From Sindora glabra (lineage: Eukaryota; Streptophyta; Magnoliopsida; Fabales; Fabaceae): a stretch of 64,000 bases of DNA. Of this stretch, positions 47,046 through 58,869 are shown in pieces (the first letter of the stretch is position 1; each line of letters begins with the position of its first letter). Made by a program: the position numbers and the translations under genes. The stretch covers positions 4,030,001 to 4,094,000 of the forward strand of contig CM035233.1 in assembly GCA_020226215.1 (NCBI GenBank), given 5' to 3'. The notes beneath the pieces were generated by a model, which was not told the origin of the DNA, did no database searches, and saw only the letters and a list, made by a program, of their open reading frames with translations.

Positions 47046-50003
47046 CTAGAGCCAATCACTCATGTATCTAATACCAAGTGACATAGTATGACCATCATAC
47101 TTTTTCTGCGCTAAAGGCTTTGTCAGTGGGTCGGCGATATTGTCATCAGTTAGTACTTTGCATATCTTCAAATCTCCTTTATCGATGATTTCTCGAATGA
47201 GATGAAAAGCCTAAGTATATGTTTGGATCGCTGGTGAGATCTGGGTTCCTTGACTTGTGCAATGTCTCTATTGTTGTCACAATAGAGATCCACTGGGTTT
47301 GCAATGCTAGGAACAACGCCAAGTTCAGTAATGAACTTTTTAATCCAAACAGCCTCTTTTGACACATCAGATGCAGCAATATACTCAGCCTCTATAGTAA
47401 AGTCAGCCACTGTTTCCTGCTTTGAACTCTTCTAGCACACAGCACCACCATTTAGGCTAAATATATAACCTAACTGCGATCTAAAGTCATCCTTGTTGGA
47501 TTGGAAACTGGCATTAGTGTAACATTTTACAACAAGTTCTTTCTCTCCTCTATATATTAAGAATGAATCCTTAGTCCTTCTTAAGTACTTAAGGATATTC
47601 TTAACGGCAGTCCAATGAGGTTCACCTGGATTTGATTGGTACCTGCTCGTCATGCTTAAAGCATATGAGGCATCAGGATGAGTACATATCATGACATCCA
47701 TGATAGATCCAATTGCTGATGCATATGGTATCTTATTCATGTGGTCCTTTTCATCTTGTGTCAAAGGATACTGAGCTTTGGACAAATTTATGCCATGCGA
47801 CATAGGCAAAAATTCTCTTTTAGATTCTTGCATGTTAAACTATTTTAACACTTTATCTATGTATGTATTCTGACTTAGGCCAAGCAATTTTCTTGATCTA
47901 TCTCTATAGATCTTAATACCTAGTATATAGGCAGCTTCACCTAAGTCTTTCATCGAGAAACAATTCCCTAACCAAGTCTTTACTGTTTGTAGTGTAGGGA
48001 TATCATTTTTGATGAGTAGTATGTCATCCACATACAATACAAGAAAAATAATTGTGCTCCCACTAACCCTTTTTTAAACATAAGATTCATCTTCATTTTT
48101 TATGAAACTAAATTCTTTGATTGCCTCATCAAAATAAAGATTCTAACTCCGTGAAGCTTGCTTTAATCTATAAATGGATTGTTGTAGCTTACATACCTTT
48201 CCAGCAGTTTCAAGAATGAAAAAATCCTCGGACTGTGTCATGTACACATCCTCGAGGAGCTTTCCATTAAGAAAAGCAGTTTTGACATCCATCTGCTAAA
48301 TTTTGTAATCATAAAAAGCTGTAATAGCAAGCAAAATCCGGATGGATTTAAGTATGGCAATTGGGGAATAGGTCTCATCATAGTCTATACCATGAACTTG
48401 CCTATAACCTTTTGTGACTAATCTTCCCTTAAAGGTTTGCACGTTAACATCCATGTCAGTTTTCTTTTTGAAAATCCATTTGCACCCATTGGGTTTTACC
48501 CCTTCAGGTGGATCAACCAAAGTCCATATTTGGTTAGTATACATGGAATCCATCTCAGATTTCATGGCCTCAAGCTACTTCTCAGAGTCTGGCCCTTTTA
48601 TAGCTTCTTGATAAGTTATAGGCTCATCTTGATCCATGAGCAAAACATCGCCATTTTGAGTTACAAGAAATCCATATCTCTCGGGCTCATGGCGTATCCT
48701 ACTAGACTTACGTAGGCCTTGTGTTACTTGAGCTAGTTCCTAACCTACAACATCTTGTGGTTTTTTTTCAGGCTCTATTATAGGTTCAGTGTTACTTTGT
48801 GAGTCTCGCACTTCTTCGATTTCTACTTTTCTCCCACAGTTTTTCTTAGAGATAAATTCCCTTTCCAGAAAAATACCAGTTTGTGCGACAAACACTTTGC
48901 CTTCACTAGGATTATAGAAATAATATCCCTTAGTTTCCTTAGGATACCCTACAAAGTAGCACTTGTCCAATTTGGGTCCAAGCTTATCAGAAACTTGACG
49001 TTTTAAATAGGCCTCGGAACCCTAAATCTTCATAAAAGACAAGCTGGGACGTTTCCCAGTCCATATCTCATATGGAGTCTTTTGAACCGTTTTAAAGGGA
49101 ACACGATTAAGCGTAAAAGCAGCTGTCTCTAGTGAATGTCCCCAAAAGAAAATTGGAAGATCTATATGACTCATCATAGATCGTGCCATGTCTAACAAGG
49201 TACGATTCCTCCTTTCTGAAACATCATTCCATTGTGGCATTCCAGGTGGAGTGAGTTGTGATACTATACCACACTCCTTTAGATAGTCATCAAATTCTTG
49301 GCTTAAGTATTCTTCACCTCGATCTGATCGAAGTGTTTTAATACTTTTACCAAGTTAGTTTTGCACTTCATTCTTGAATTCCTTGAACTTTTCAAAGGAT
49401 TCTGATTTATGTTTCATAAGATATACATATCCATATCTACTGAAATCATCAGTAAATGTAATGAAGTACTGGAAACCTCCTCTAGTAGGTGAACTAATAG
49501 GCCCACATACATCAGTATGTATGAGACTTAATAGATCATTAGCCCTTTCACTATGTCCAGTGAATGGTGTTTTAGTCATTTTTCCTAGCAAACAAGATTC
49601 GCATATTTCATATGATTCAAAATCAAATGAATCCAAGAATCCATCCTTATGAAGCTTGGATGTGCGCTTCTCATTTATATGGCCCAAACGATAATGCCAG
49701 AGATAGGTTGGATTTAAATCATTTGATTTAAATTGCTTAGTGTTTATGTTATAGACAGGCATTTCAAGATCAATAATATAGAGCCCATTGAACATTTGTG
49801 CACTGCAGTAAAACATTTTATTTAAATAAACTGAATAACTTTTTTCCTTTATTATAAATGAAAAACCTTTCTTGTCCAAACAAGAAACAGAAATAATATT
49901 CCTGCTGATAGCAGGCACAAAATAACAATTCTCTAATTCTATTACTAAACCAGAAGGTAAAGATAGATAATATGTCCCTACAGCTAGCGCAGCAAAGCTC
50001 CAT
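47046..50003 (-). pseudogene. copia pol remnant: integrase, reverse transcriptase, RNase H
   Basis: Read from high to low coordinates. The C-terminal end of the protease region (AALAVGTYYLSLPSG) resumes in a new frame after a small deletion near 50003. The integrase zinc region (HYRLGHIN...CESC) lies near 49700-49590, then the catalytic region with HTDVCGP and TFTDDFSRYGYVYL (49530-49420) and NDVSERRNRTLLDMARS (49230-49170; family usually NGVSERRN). Reverse transcriptase starts with NGCKWIFKKK and KGYRQVHGIDYDETYSP (48480-48360), with the YVDD catalytic box near 48030. RNase H retains AEYIAASDVSKEAVWIKK and DLYCDNN (47390-47270). In-frame stops start at plus-strand 49355, 49022, 48740, 48576, 48296, 48143, 48074, 47840 and 47432. 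A single-base loss near 47205 shifts the last part, and the family's normal end is at 47046. Confidence 0.9.
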
Positions 50004-50999
50004 TGCTAACTTGTAGGTCCATTTCGCCTTTAGCTAGAGTCCTACTCCTTTGTAGTTCCTGTACATTTGTACAAATGTGAGAACCGCATCCGATATCTAA
50101 TACCCAAGATGTAGAAGTTGAAACATTAATTTTTATAACATAGATACCTGAAGTGGAAGTCTCACTTCCCTTCTTCTTTTTCAGATCTTCCAGATAAACC
50201 TTGCAGTTTCTTTTCCAATGTCCAATTTGACCGTAATGGAAGCATGTCCCTTCCTTAGCCACACCCCTTTTTGGTTTCAGCGCAGAGGATTTAGACTTGG
50301 GCTTGCCTTTGGATTTGGAATCCTTCTTATTTTTTCCCTTGCCTTTTCCTTTGCCTTTGCCCTTTTGAACCATCATTATGGTATTAGGCTTATTCTTTTG
50401 CAAATTTTGTTCAGTAGTTCTTAACATGCTTAACAATTTCGGTAGTGGTTTGTCAATTTCATTCATGTTGTAATTCATGATAAATTAACCATAACTCTGT
50501 GGCAACGATTGCAGAATTAAGTCAGTGGCCAACTCTTGACCTAGTGAAGCACCCAATCTATCAAGGTTCTCAACATACTCAATCATTTTGAGTACATGAG
50601 GCCCAACAGGGTTTCTTTCTGCTAGTTTGCACTAAAACAAGACTTTTGTCACCTCAAACCTCTCATGTCGAGCTTGGCCTTCATAAAGCTTCTTAAGATG
50701 CTCAAGCATGTCATAAGCTTCCATGTTCTCATGTTGCTTCTGAAGCTTAGAGTCCATGGTAGCCAACATGAGACAACCGACATCTAATGCGTCATCATGA
50801 TGCTTCTTATAAGTATCCTTTTGAGCTCGAGGGGCAGTAGCTTCAGGTTCTTAAGGAACAGGTTCCTCTAGGACATATATTTTGCGCTCATGTTTGAGGA
50901 CTATCCTCAAATTCCTGTACCAGTCCAGGAAGTTTATTCCATTCAGTTTGTCCTTCTCAAGGACCGATCGCAGTGATAAGTTATTTGATGTATTAGTTA
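50004..50999 (-). pseudogene. copia gag and protease N-part remnant
   Basis: The minus-strand frame gives SLRSVLEKDKLNG, NFLDWYRNLRIVLKHERK, typical of copia gag. A basic Lys/Gly linker (50400-50300) and one CCHC knuckle (CFHYGQIGHWKRNC, near 50250-50210) follow, then the protease start WVLDIGCGSHICTN. The family's catalytic Asp-Thr-Gly has become Asp-Ile-Gly (ATC for ACC). Stops interrupt the frame at plus-strand 50851, 50632 and 50485. No in-frame ATG is visible upstream of the gag start because a stop precedes it. The frame breaks near 50003 before the pol part. Confidence 0.9.
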
Positions 51000-52938
51000 T
51001 TAGTTATCTACGACAGAAATATGCAAAGTAAGTATTAAGTTTAAAACATTTAATAAGGTCTTTTATTAAATGTACCTTCCACTATTTCATTCAAATTAAT
51101 AGCCCTCACTATTAATTCGAAAAGTCATATTGTTTAAGCTTTCTAGTGGGCCAAGATCCATATTTCACCAAGCCTTAAGTTAGCTTTGGCTAATCACTTA
51201 AAACTTAGTTATTTAGGTAAGCAACACTTGCTAATTATATCATATACAACTCTTAGATAGTTAGGTGAACAGCACTTGTTCTAGTCCATCTTATAAACTA
51301 AAGCCCAACTCTATGCCTCTAGGTCTCAATCCTATTAAGATATCCTAGTTAAGTTGGACCCAATATTTGACATTCGGATATCACTATTATCCAGTTGCAT
51401 CTCACCAAGATAAATGAGGTACCTTGCTTTGGCAAACCTACCTTATGTCGATTGAGGCCTTGATGAGTGCCAAACATTAGAAGGCATCATTAATTATTAT
51501 TGACTTAATATTTTAGATGAGGGATTTTAACTTAATTATTATCAGATCTCACCATAATTAGCCTATTTATTCATGCAATATATCTAGCATATCTCATATA
51601 TCATATAAAGTAAATGAATAAAATAGACTACTGTATATCATATATCATGCAATGAATAGAACTATCACATAGTAAGAACACATTCTATCACATAATAAAT
51701 GTATGCTCATCAATATCATCACATAATAAAGAAATCAAAATGTCACATAGTATGGCCCCAAAATTCCATTTTCTAATGACATTCCTAACTAACTCCTTGG
51801 CTTCTTCTTGTCCCTTACCTCCTTAGCTTCTCCTTGTTCCAAGCCAAGAATACTCCATTGCAATTACAATTTTACAACAGAAACCCCGAGTTACATTCGG
51901 GGGGAATTAAGATGAGAAGAGAATATACATTAGAGAAATAGAGGAAGACACGACATGCAGGTCGTATTTTAAAATCCATCCATTAAAAACTCCAAGGGTC
52001 ATACTATGCAACACATTCATGCATCATATGTAATAATTGCTAAGAAATATATGTAACCAAGATAAGCAGGATGATTGACATATATATTTGATAACATTAT
52101 CATCATAAAAAATCATGTTTTAAAACAGCACCTTAAGAATAAAAATAATTTTTGAACGCTACGTAAAGTTAGCATGGCGGTCCCGCTAGCTAGTTAGCGG
52201 GCGAGGGTCAAGGGGGCAGAGCTCCCTTGCTAGGGGGTGTGGGGGGCGGAGTCCCCCAGGCCAAAAATTGAATTCATCTGACATTCAAATTTTAATTCAT
52301 TTTGCCAACAATTGACACACCCCAAGTCGAACTATTCGACTATATGATTGACATTCAAATCATAGTTTAAAATAGGATTTACGTCCAAACACTTTGAATA
52401 ATTTTAATCATATCAATACAAATCCAGCCGTGTTTAAATTAAAGCATACATATACCTCATTGACCAAATTCAACTTAACGAATTTAAACAAGTTTTTACA
52501 GATTTATAATTAATCACATTAATTCTGTGCTGACTAGGTTATATGCTATTAAACGTAGAGAACATCACATACTCAGAACAGATTCATGGGTTTATCATTT
52601 GAAAAACTCAGAATTACGCATAAAATAGATTTGAATATGAAGCATAAAAATGCATGATCATATTCATACAATTAATCTCATTAATTGATAATCAGATTCA
52701 AAATTTAGATCATATGTATCATATATATATTTATGAAATCAGAACCATACATGAGTTTGCATATATCTCATATATATCTAGTTTAAACAGAAACTAATTT
52801 GATATTAATTTATCATATAAACATTCATCAAAATGTGTAACTTTTGATTTAAACCGAAATAGATTTGACATGTATTTATCATATAAATATTCATCAAAGA
52901 TGGTAAAACACATAATTAGAACTATGTTTTTGCAAGAA
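51000..52938 (-). other. Untranslated leader of the copia element with GC-rich stem-loops
   Basis: About 1.9 kb between the primer site and gag, with no coding frame. Most is AT-rich, but 52165-52265 is strikingly GC-rich and contains three successive inverted motifs: CCCGCTAGCTAGTTAGCGGG (52182-52201), GGGGGCAGAGCTCCC (about 52212-52226) and GGGGGCGGAGTCCCCC (about 52233-52249). These could form RNA structure in the genomic transcript; packaging or translation roles are speculation. Confidence 0.75.
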
Positions 52939-52950
52939 GCTCTGATACCA
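52939..52950 (-). promoter_or_regulatory. Primer-binding site, initiator tRNA-Met
   Basis: Minus-strand TGGTATCAGAGC, the canonical plant LTR-retrotransposon primer site complementary to the 3' end of tRNA-iMet, separated from the 5' LTR by a single base. Confidence 0.95.
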
Positions 52951-52951
52951 C

Positions 52952-54609
52952 TGTTAGGTATTCGGATTATCATACGCATCAAAAATTTAAAATTTGATCC
53001 GAATTCTACCTAGGATCCATGCAAAAAATATAAATCAATGATTAGGGTTTTACCTATTGGGCACTCGTGTTTCTACTGATTAAAACTTGAGAGTGGATGA
53101 ATCAAACGCCGGTTAGAAGGTACAACATCTCTACGGTATTCACACGGAGTGAACAACGACCTCTTTCCCTCCACGAATCTGCTAGGATGCGTTTTTCTCT
53201 TTAGGAATTAGGATTGAATGTTTTCTGAGTGATTTAGGGTTTGTATGGAAGCTTTGAGCGTGTTTTTAAAGTGCTGCCCTCAAGTCCCTTTTTATAGAAT
53301 TTAGGCAAGTCATAATCCTAGTTCTACTAGGATAATGCTTCCAAAATCCTAATCACACTTAACAACTCATCTTATCCTTATCTTAGAGATAATGAGAAGA
53401 GATAGAACTTATCTATTAATTATCTAATATTAGATAATAATATTATCTCATAATATAAATATCTTAATATTAGATAATTGCATATAGTTATCAAATATTA
53501 AAATAATATTATCTCATAATATATTTATCTAATATCTGATAAGATAATTATTTGATATTACTTTAATATCAAATAATATCACATAATATATATATATATT
53601 ACGTGAATCTATTATTCTTAATAATATATATATGCACAAAAATAAGTTCAAATAATTGGATAATAATATAATTAAAGTCTAATTAATTATTGTCTTATTC
53701 CTACTCCTTTTGTGTGACCTTGTAGGTTCTTACTACATTGACAACGACTTATTTATTGAGCCATAGACAGTAAGTGGTATCTAGCAATACATCACTGCCA
53801 CTCAAGTAGTAAGAATGTCTGTGATTCGACATCCACCTAATACATGATCAACGTTTTGCATCATAACCCTTTTGTAATAATATCCAAATTGAACTAGAGG
53901 CATGGAATGTGTCATCCTCGTCAATATTCAATTTATATTTTTTGATACTGAGTAGACTTAAAATGAATGATTAATATCACATATTAATTCAATTGAGCAT
54001 GGTCAGGCATTTCTAAGTCTCACTCAATCAAGGGGCCAAAGGATATTTCTCTTTTATACAAGAGTAACAAAATTCCATTTACATCACTCACTTCCTTCTG
54101 CACGATTTATGACACACCTAATCAATGCCCTACTTGTCATCTTGATTAAAGGTGACATAGGACAATATTAAAGTGAGTAATTCCTCATGTAGGGAACCGT
54201 AGTGACTTCAAGTTAATGGTTTATGTGTATTTGTGATCATATGAGAATAACTTATGACATGTCTATCCATGCAATATTTTCATAGTGGGTCAGTCCAGTA
54301 CATTGTTCACTACCAATATATTCATGTATTGACTTGATATCACATATCCATGATTCGTAATCATCAGTCACTATACATACTAGTGTCGATGTATTATTAC
54401 TATCCTTTTCATAATAATACTTGACTAGGGGCATTTTAGAAATAGCGAAGCTATTCCAAGGATAATTATTATATTAAGTTATAAATTACGCATAATAATA
54501 ATAAAATTATAAAAATAAAATATAATAATTAAATTTCCTAAAATAAAATATAATACATTGTGTATAACTTTAATCATCTATATGATTGGTTCTAGGACAC
54601 ACACCAACA
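52952..54609 (-). repeat. 5' LTR (right on the plus strand), 1658 bp
   Basis: Begins TGTTAGGTATTCGG and ends CACCAACA. Differences from the other LTR are mostly T/C and A/G exchanges plus a few small indels in AT-rich runs. The promoter of the element should lie here, but no TATA assignment is made. Confidence 0.95.
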
Positions 54610-54614
54610 ATAGT
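54610..54614. repeat. Target-site duplication, right (ATAGT)
   Basis: Perfect copy of 45363-45367. Confidence 0.95.
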
Positions 54615-57321
54615 AAGATTACAGACCATTGGAACTCACACCTTTATGACCCAAGTTTTAGCCCACCATAAGAGATATGGTTTATAACGGTGTGAGTTTT
54701 TATACTTCATAATCTTGTTATACCTTGCCATTTTTGCACCACAATATTCTACATTTTTGCATGAAACTTTAAGAGATTCCAATATAATAGTCTAGCGATG
54801 AATAGTATCAATTAGCATGGTACAAATAAGACATTTATTACCAAATTTGAGATAGTACATAGAGTAAACAACTAGCATGTCCATTCCTACATTGAAAAAT
54901 AGAGGTAGTTAATAGCTTAGAATAAACGAAACAATTTAACAATATGAAAGAATTATGAGCAAGGAATAACCACTTTTCCTTTTAATTTGTGTAAAGATGT
55001 CATGTATATTTATTGTAAATGAAAAGTCTATTTTTAATTGCAAATACCATTTTTTTGTTGTCTACGTTCATGTATTAATATGAAAATAAATAAAATAGTA
55101 GAATTGATTTTCATAATAGATTGTTTCCTCTCTTATATATTTTATTTATATTTAATTTATTGCTATTTGTGTCTATTTAATTATATAAAAAATGTTGTAA
55201 TGCAAAAAAGAATTTTAATACTACCAATTTTATTTAGAGTAACTCGAATTAAAAATAAAAATATATCAATTCATAAAATGATGTCATTGTTCTTTAAAAG
55301 ATTTAAACTTAAGATATATAATATCGCTGCCTGTATATATATGTGATATATATAAATTATGTTTAGGAATCTTGTTTGATATACATACACCCATATGTGT
55401 GTGTGATATAAACTAGGTATTATAAATTCTAATGCATATGATGTGTACAATTGAATCAATTTTAGTTTAATACATACATGTTTATTGCATCTGGCTATTC
55501 TAGAATGATTCTAAAAAGGTTCTAACATTATTCTAAAATAGTTATAAAAAAAGTTGCCCATACAAAAGAAAAGAAATCTATTTTTTTAATAAAAGCCATT
55601 CATTTATTATGATATCAGTTTTTGTATAGTAATCGATATTAGATATTACTTAATAAGATGATGTTGTTTTTGAAAAATTGACATTTAATATGTAAACCAA
55701 GACATCATATATATATTTTGCAAAATATGATGTGGAAACTCAAGCCATAAGCATGAATTGAAAATGAAAAAGTTAAAGTATAGTGCAAGTTAAAAATAAA
55801 GAAAGCGAAACCTAAAATGTTTCTCCATTAAATGAGGTTTGCTCTCCTTCTAAGTTAAAAATGATTTTCTTTAATTTTATATTTTTACTCACTAATTATT
55901 TTACATGGTTAAAGCTTAGTTAGCCTATGGCTAAATATATAAGATTTAGCACTAATTAAAAAAGCACAAAATATAATTGTGAGGATCCTTTTTTCCTTTT
56001 GTATTTGTTCTTACAGTTGGGTTTTTGGTTTTCTATTTGGTCCTATTTTGTTACTTATCATTTTGATGCATCTTTTACTATGCACAAAGAAGAAACTCGA
56101 TCTTATTCATCTTTTTTGGTATTCTGTCATATTATCTACTATTTTTTTATATGAAAATGTGTAATGCACCAATTTTGCATAAATGCTTATTAGATTTGTA
56201 GGTGTTGTATTCAAAAGGGTTTTCAAAGGAGTACAAATCTTGCATATTTAGATATGAGTGATGAAGCACCTAAGCACCTATCTCTAATTATAGTATGGTG
56301 CATAACCTTTTATCATTTTCAATTTTTTGTTACTCAATTTATTTTTTAAAGTTGTTTAAGTTAGGATTATTTGAAGTAATAAGAGATATAGACTTTCTAT
56401 ATTTTATTTAGAATACAGGGAAATAGGGAGGATAAGAAAGTGGGGAAGTAAGGGTTAAGGTTTGTGTGAGGAGGGGGGAGGACAAACAATGTTAGTTATT
56501 GAAATAAACTGACATTGTATTTTGGGTAATAGACACTAGTTTGTCAAAAGTAAATGATGTTTAATATTATTTCTCTAGATTATAGCAATGTAAATGATGT
56601 TAGCTGTTTCAGAATAAAATTGATCTTATTGTTATATTTCATGATAGCATACAAACTGATGTTGAAACCACATATACTACAATGCTTAATTACGCATCAA
56701 TTATATCTCAATGTATAATCCCCTAAACACCCGATGTTAGTTAGCTATTCTATAGTAGTGATTTGTAGATATTGCACTTAAGTGTGCTTTTCTAAGGAGT
56801 GCCAACCTCACATATGGACTAATAGGTATTGGATATAAATCTTCACCATATTCATAATTTTGTTATAGCTTTTAAAATTATTAAAATTAGGAGTTTATAA
56901 TGTCATTAGAGATGTTAGAGTTTAAAAAGGACCAAGGAAGGAGAAATAGGAAGATAGGTTTAGTGTTACAAGGACTAAGTAAGTAGTAATTGCGAGTGGG
57001 TTAGTTTTAAAGGGTATGTATGACATAGTATGTCAATTATTGAAGAACAACTATAGTTGAATATATATATATTGAATGTTGATTGTTTAATAAACAATCA
57101 ATGTTTAATATTGTAATATAATTCAAATAAGGTACTTCCAAATAAAGAAACAACAATGATTTGTATTCATATATATATATATATGGAAATCAATATTATT
57201 ATATCTTTTTCATGTTAGTTTCATGTCAGGTGTGAAATTGATGTTGAATCATCTAATATAAATGATGCTCATATATACGTTGGTTTATAATCGATGATTG
57301 ATTAGCAATTCTACAGTAATG

Positions 57322-57924
57322 CATATTCTTTTTTTTTTTAGAACTCAAAATTTCCATAGAACTCATTTACTCACATTTGCACTTTTTCTTTTAAAATATC
57401 AACCTATCTGTGTCAACATTACTTAACAACATTATTACAAAAAGAGAAATAAATACAACACTTAGAAGAAGAAAAATAATTACAACAGTTAAAGGAAGAA
57501 AAATTAAATAAAGAAATATGAAAATACAGAAGAAAACTAAAGGAAACTTGCTCACTTATTTGTAGTTAGGAGGCACACTTCCATATTGCAAGCAAGGCAA
57601 AATGATGGGAGCTATAGTGTAAATCATTTTTAACAAGTCTAAAAGATATTTACATGTCACGGGGTCAAATATGATAGCAAACAAAGTTTCTATCAAAAAA
57701 TACTAATGGACCTTCGAATAGGACTTAAGTGTAGCACATTCTTTTATTTCAAAGGAGGTCTGCATATATTTTGAAAGTATTGGAAAGGTTTATGTAATTT
57801 TGTAAAACCTTAGGAGAGGTCAAAATATTTTACTCCAACCATAATGTACAGTAGTATAGCAATGACATGTATCCATATATGAAATTCATTTCCCAATATT
57901 TACAAAGAATTTAGGCTTCAATTC
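57322..57924. other. Intergenic, nothing assigned
   Basis: Starts with a T run just after the CACTA-like end. No frame, repeat partner or hairpin recognised. Confidence 0.5.
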
Positions 57925-58403
57925 AATTTTGGTCCTGTAAAATATAAATTATGCAATTTTAATTTCTTAATTTAAAATAATATATTTTTCTCCATATAAG
58001 CATTAAATTGGTGAAGTTTTGTTCCTTTGTTTGATTTTTATCAATTTCTATTAACTTCTATCAACTATTATTTGATTTTTAAGCATTCACTATATTATTT
58101 TTCAAATAAATCATGTTTTTAGACTATTAATTTTTAAATTGATTCAACTTTTCACATTTAAACCATTGATTTTACTCAAAATTATTAAAATCTAAATAAA
58201 AAAATTTCATTCATTCTTACATGGTAGTCATTTTAAGTTAATATAGAGGAAATATTAAGCAAAATGGTCATATGAGGTCAGGTATGGACAGAAGTTAAAT
58301 TTAAGGATCAAAATTGCATCAATTTAACATTTACGTATCAATATTGATTATTTTAAATTAGGGACCAAAATCATGCAACTTATATTTTACAATGACCAAA
58401 ATT
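57925..58403. mobile_element. MITE with about 60-bp terminal inverted repeats
   Basis: The left end AATTTTGGTCCTGTAAAATA is inverse to the right end TATTTTACAATGACCAAAATT, and pairing continues inward through TAATTTAAAATAAT on both sides. About 480 bp, non-coding. Target duplication not clear; superfamily unresolved (this terminal wording is frequent in plant MITEs). Confidence 0.7.
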
Positions 58404-58869
58404 ATATTAAATCCAAAAATTTAAAATAAGTGTAATACAAAAAATAATTCAAATTTGAAAAAAAATAGAAATCAGTACAAAATTAATACAATAAAGATAT
58501 ACCTTAAAATGTAAATTATGATTGATTCATAAATAGCATAAACCTAATCAGGTGCAACAATTTTTTTTTTTTTGCATGAAATCCAAATACTTTAACGAAA
58601 TTATTAGTGCAACTCGTAACTCAAAAAGTTGACCACAAGATGAAGAAAAATAAAGAAAGGATATAATTTATGTAAATTGCTCTTCAAATGCCATCGCCAT
58701 CAACTTTACCATTGCAATTAAATAATAAAAAACTTGCAATATTTAATAAATTATGCATAGCTTAATGAAAATTTTCTATAAACGGGAAAAATTAAGAAAA
58801 ATATTACCAATTGTCAAGAGAAAATATGTAGTAGATAAAAATTTATTATATTTTGGCAAATGCCTTCCT
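58404..58869. other. Intergenic, nothing assigned
   Basis: A-rich and T-rich runs (e.g. T run at 58560). No gene or repeat partner recognised. Confidence 0.5.

Larger units (their letters stand above)
45368..54609 (-). mobile_element. Full-length Ty1/copia LTR retrotransposon, non-autonomous by decay
   Basis: A 9242-bp element on the minus strand: two LTRs (TG...CA), ATAGT target duplication, a primer-binding site complementary to the 3' end of initiator tRNA-Met, a long leader, gag with a CCHC knuckle, then protease-integrase-reverse transcriptase-RNase H (the copia order), and a polypurine tract before the 3' LTR. Coding sequence is broken by 12 in-frame stops and two frameshifts, so it cannot move on its own. 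The LTRs are similar but clearly diverged (about ten differences in the first 120 bp, fewer later), so the insertion is not recent. It sits inside a CACTA-like repeat. Confidence 0.95.
40560..57321. mobile_element. CACTA-like repeat complex, host of the nested copia element
   Basis: Features typical of CACTA DNA are seen: many short subterminal repeats on ATGTTAGTT / TTGACAT / AACTGACAT themes, internal tandem repeats, and end-like sequences TTCTATAGTAGTG (ending 56760) and TTCTACAGTAATG (ending 57321), the first being the inverse of the canonical CACTAnnnnnAA terminus. A direct repeat of about 400-850 bp occurs at 40840-41230 and 41690-42030 (both with GGACAATA, TTTGATGTGAT and TATATTCC). 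43590-43960 recurs at 55800-56150 as a diverged copy. No intact transposase frame; the 43642-43845 minus frame (lysine-rich) is at best a remnant. A matching CACTA left end was not found, so this may be several broken elements. Confidence 0.4.

Noticed and set aside
48414..48715. Plus-strand frames opposite copia pol, and similar ones at 49374-49652 and 50218-50424
   Set aside because: Shadows of the real minus-strand gag-pol frames.
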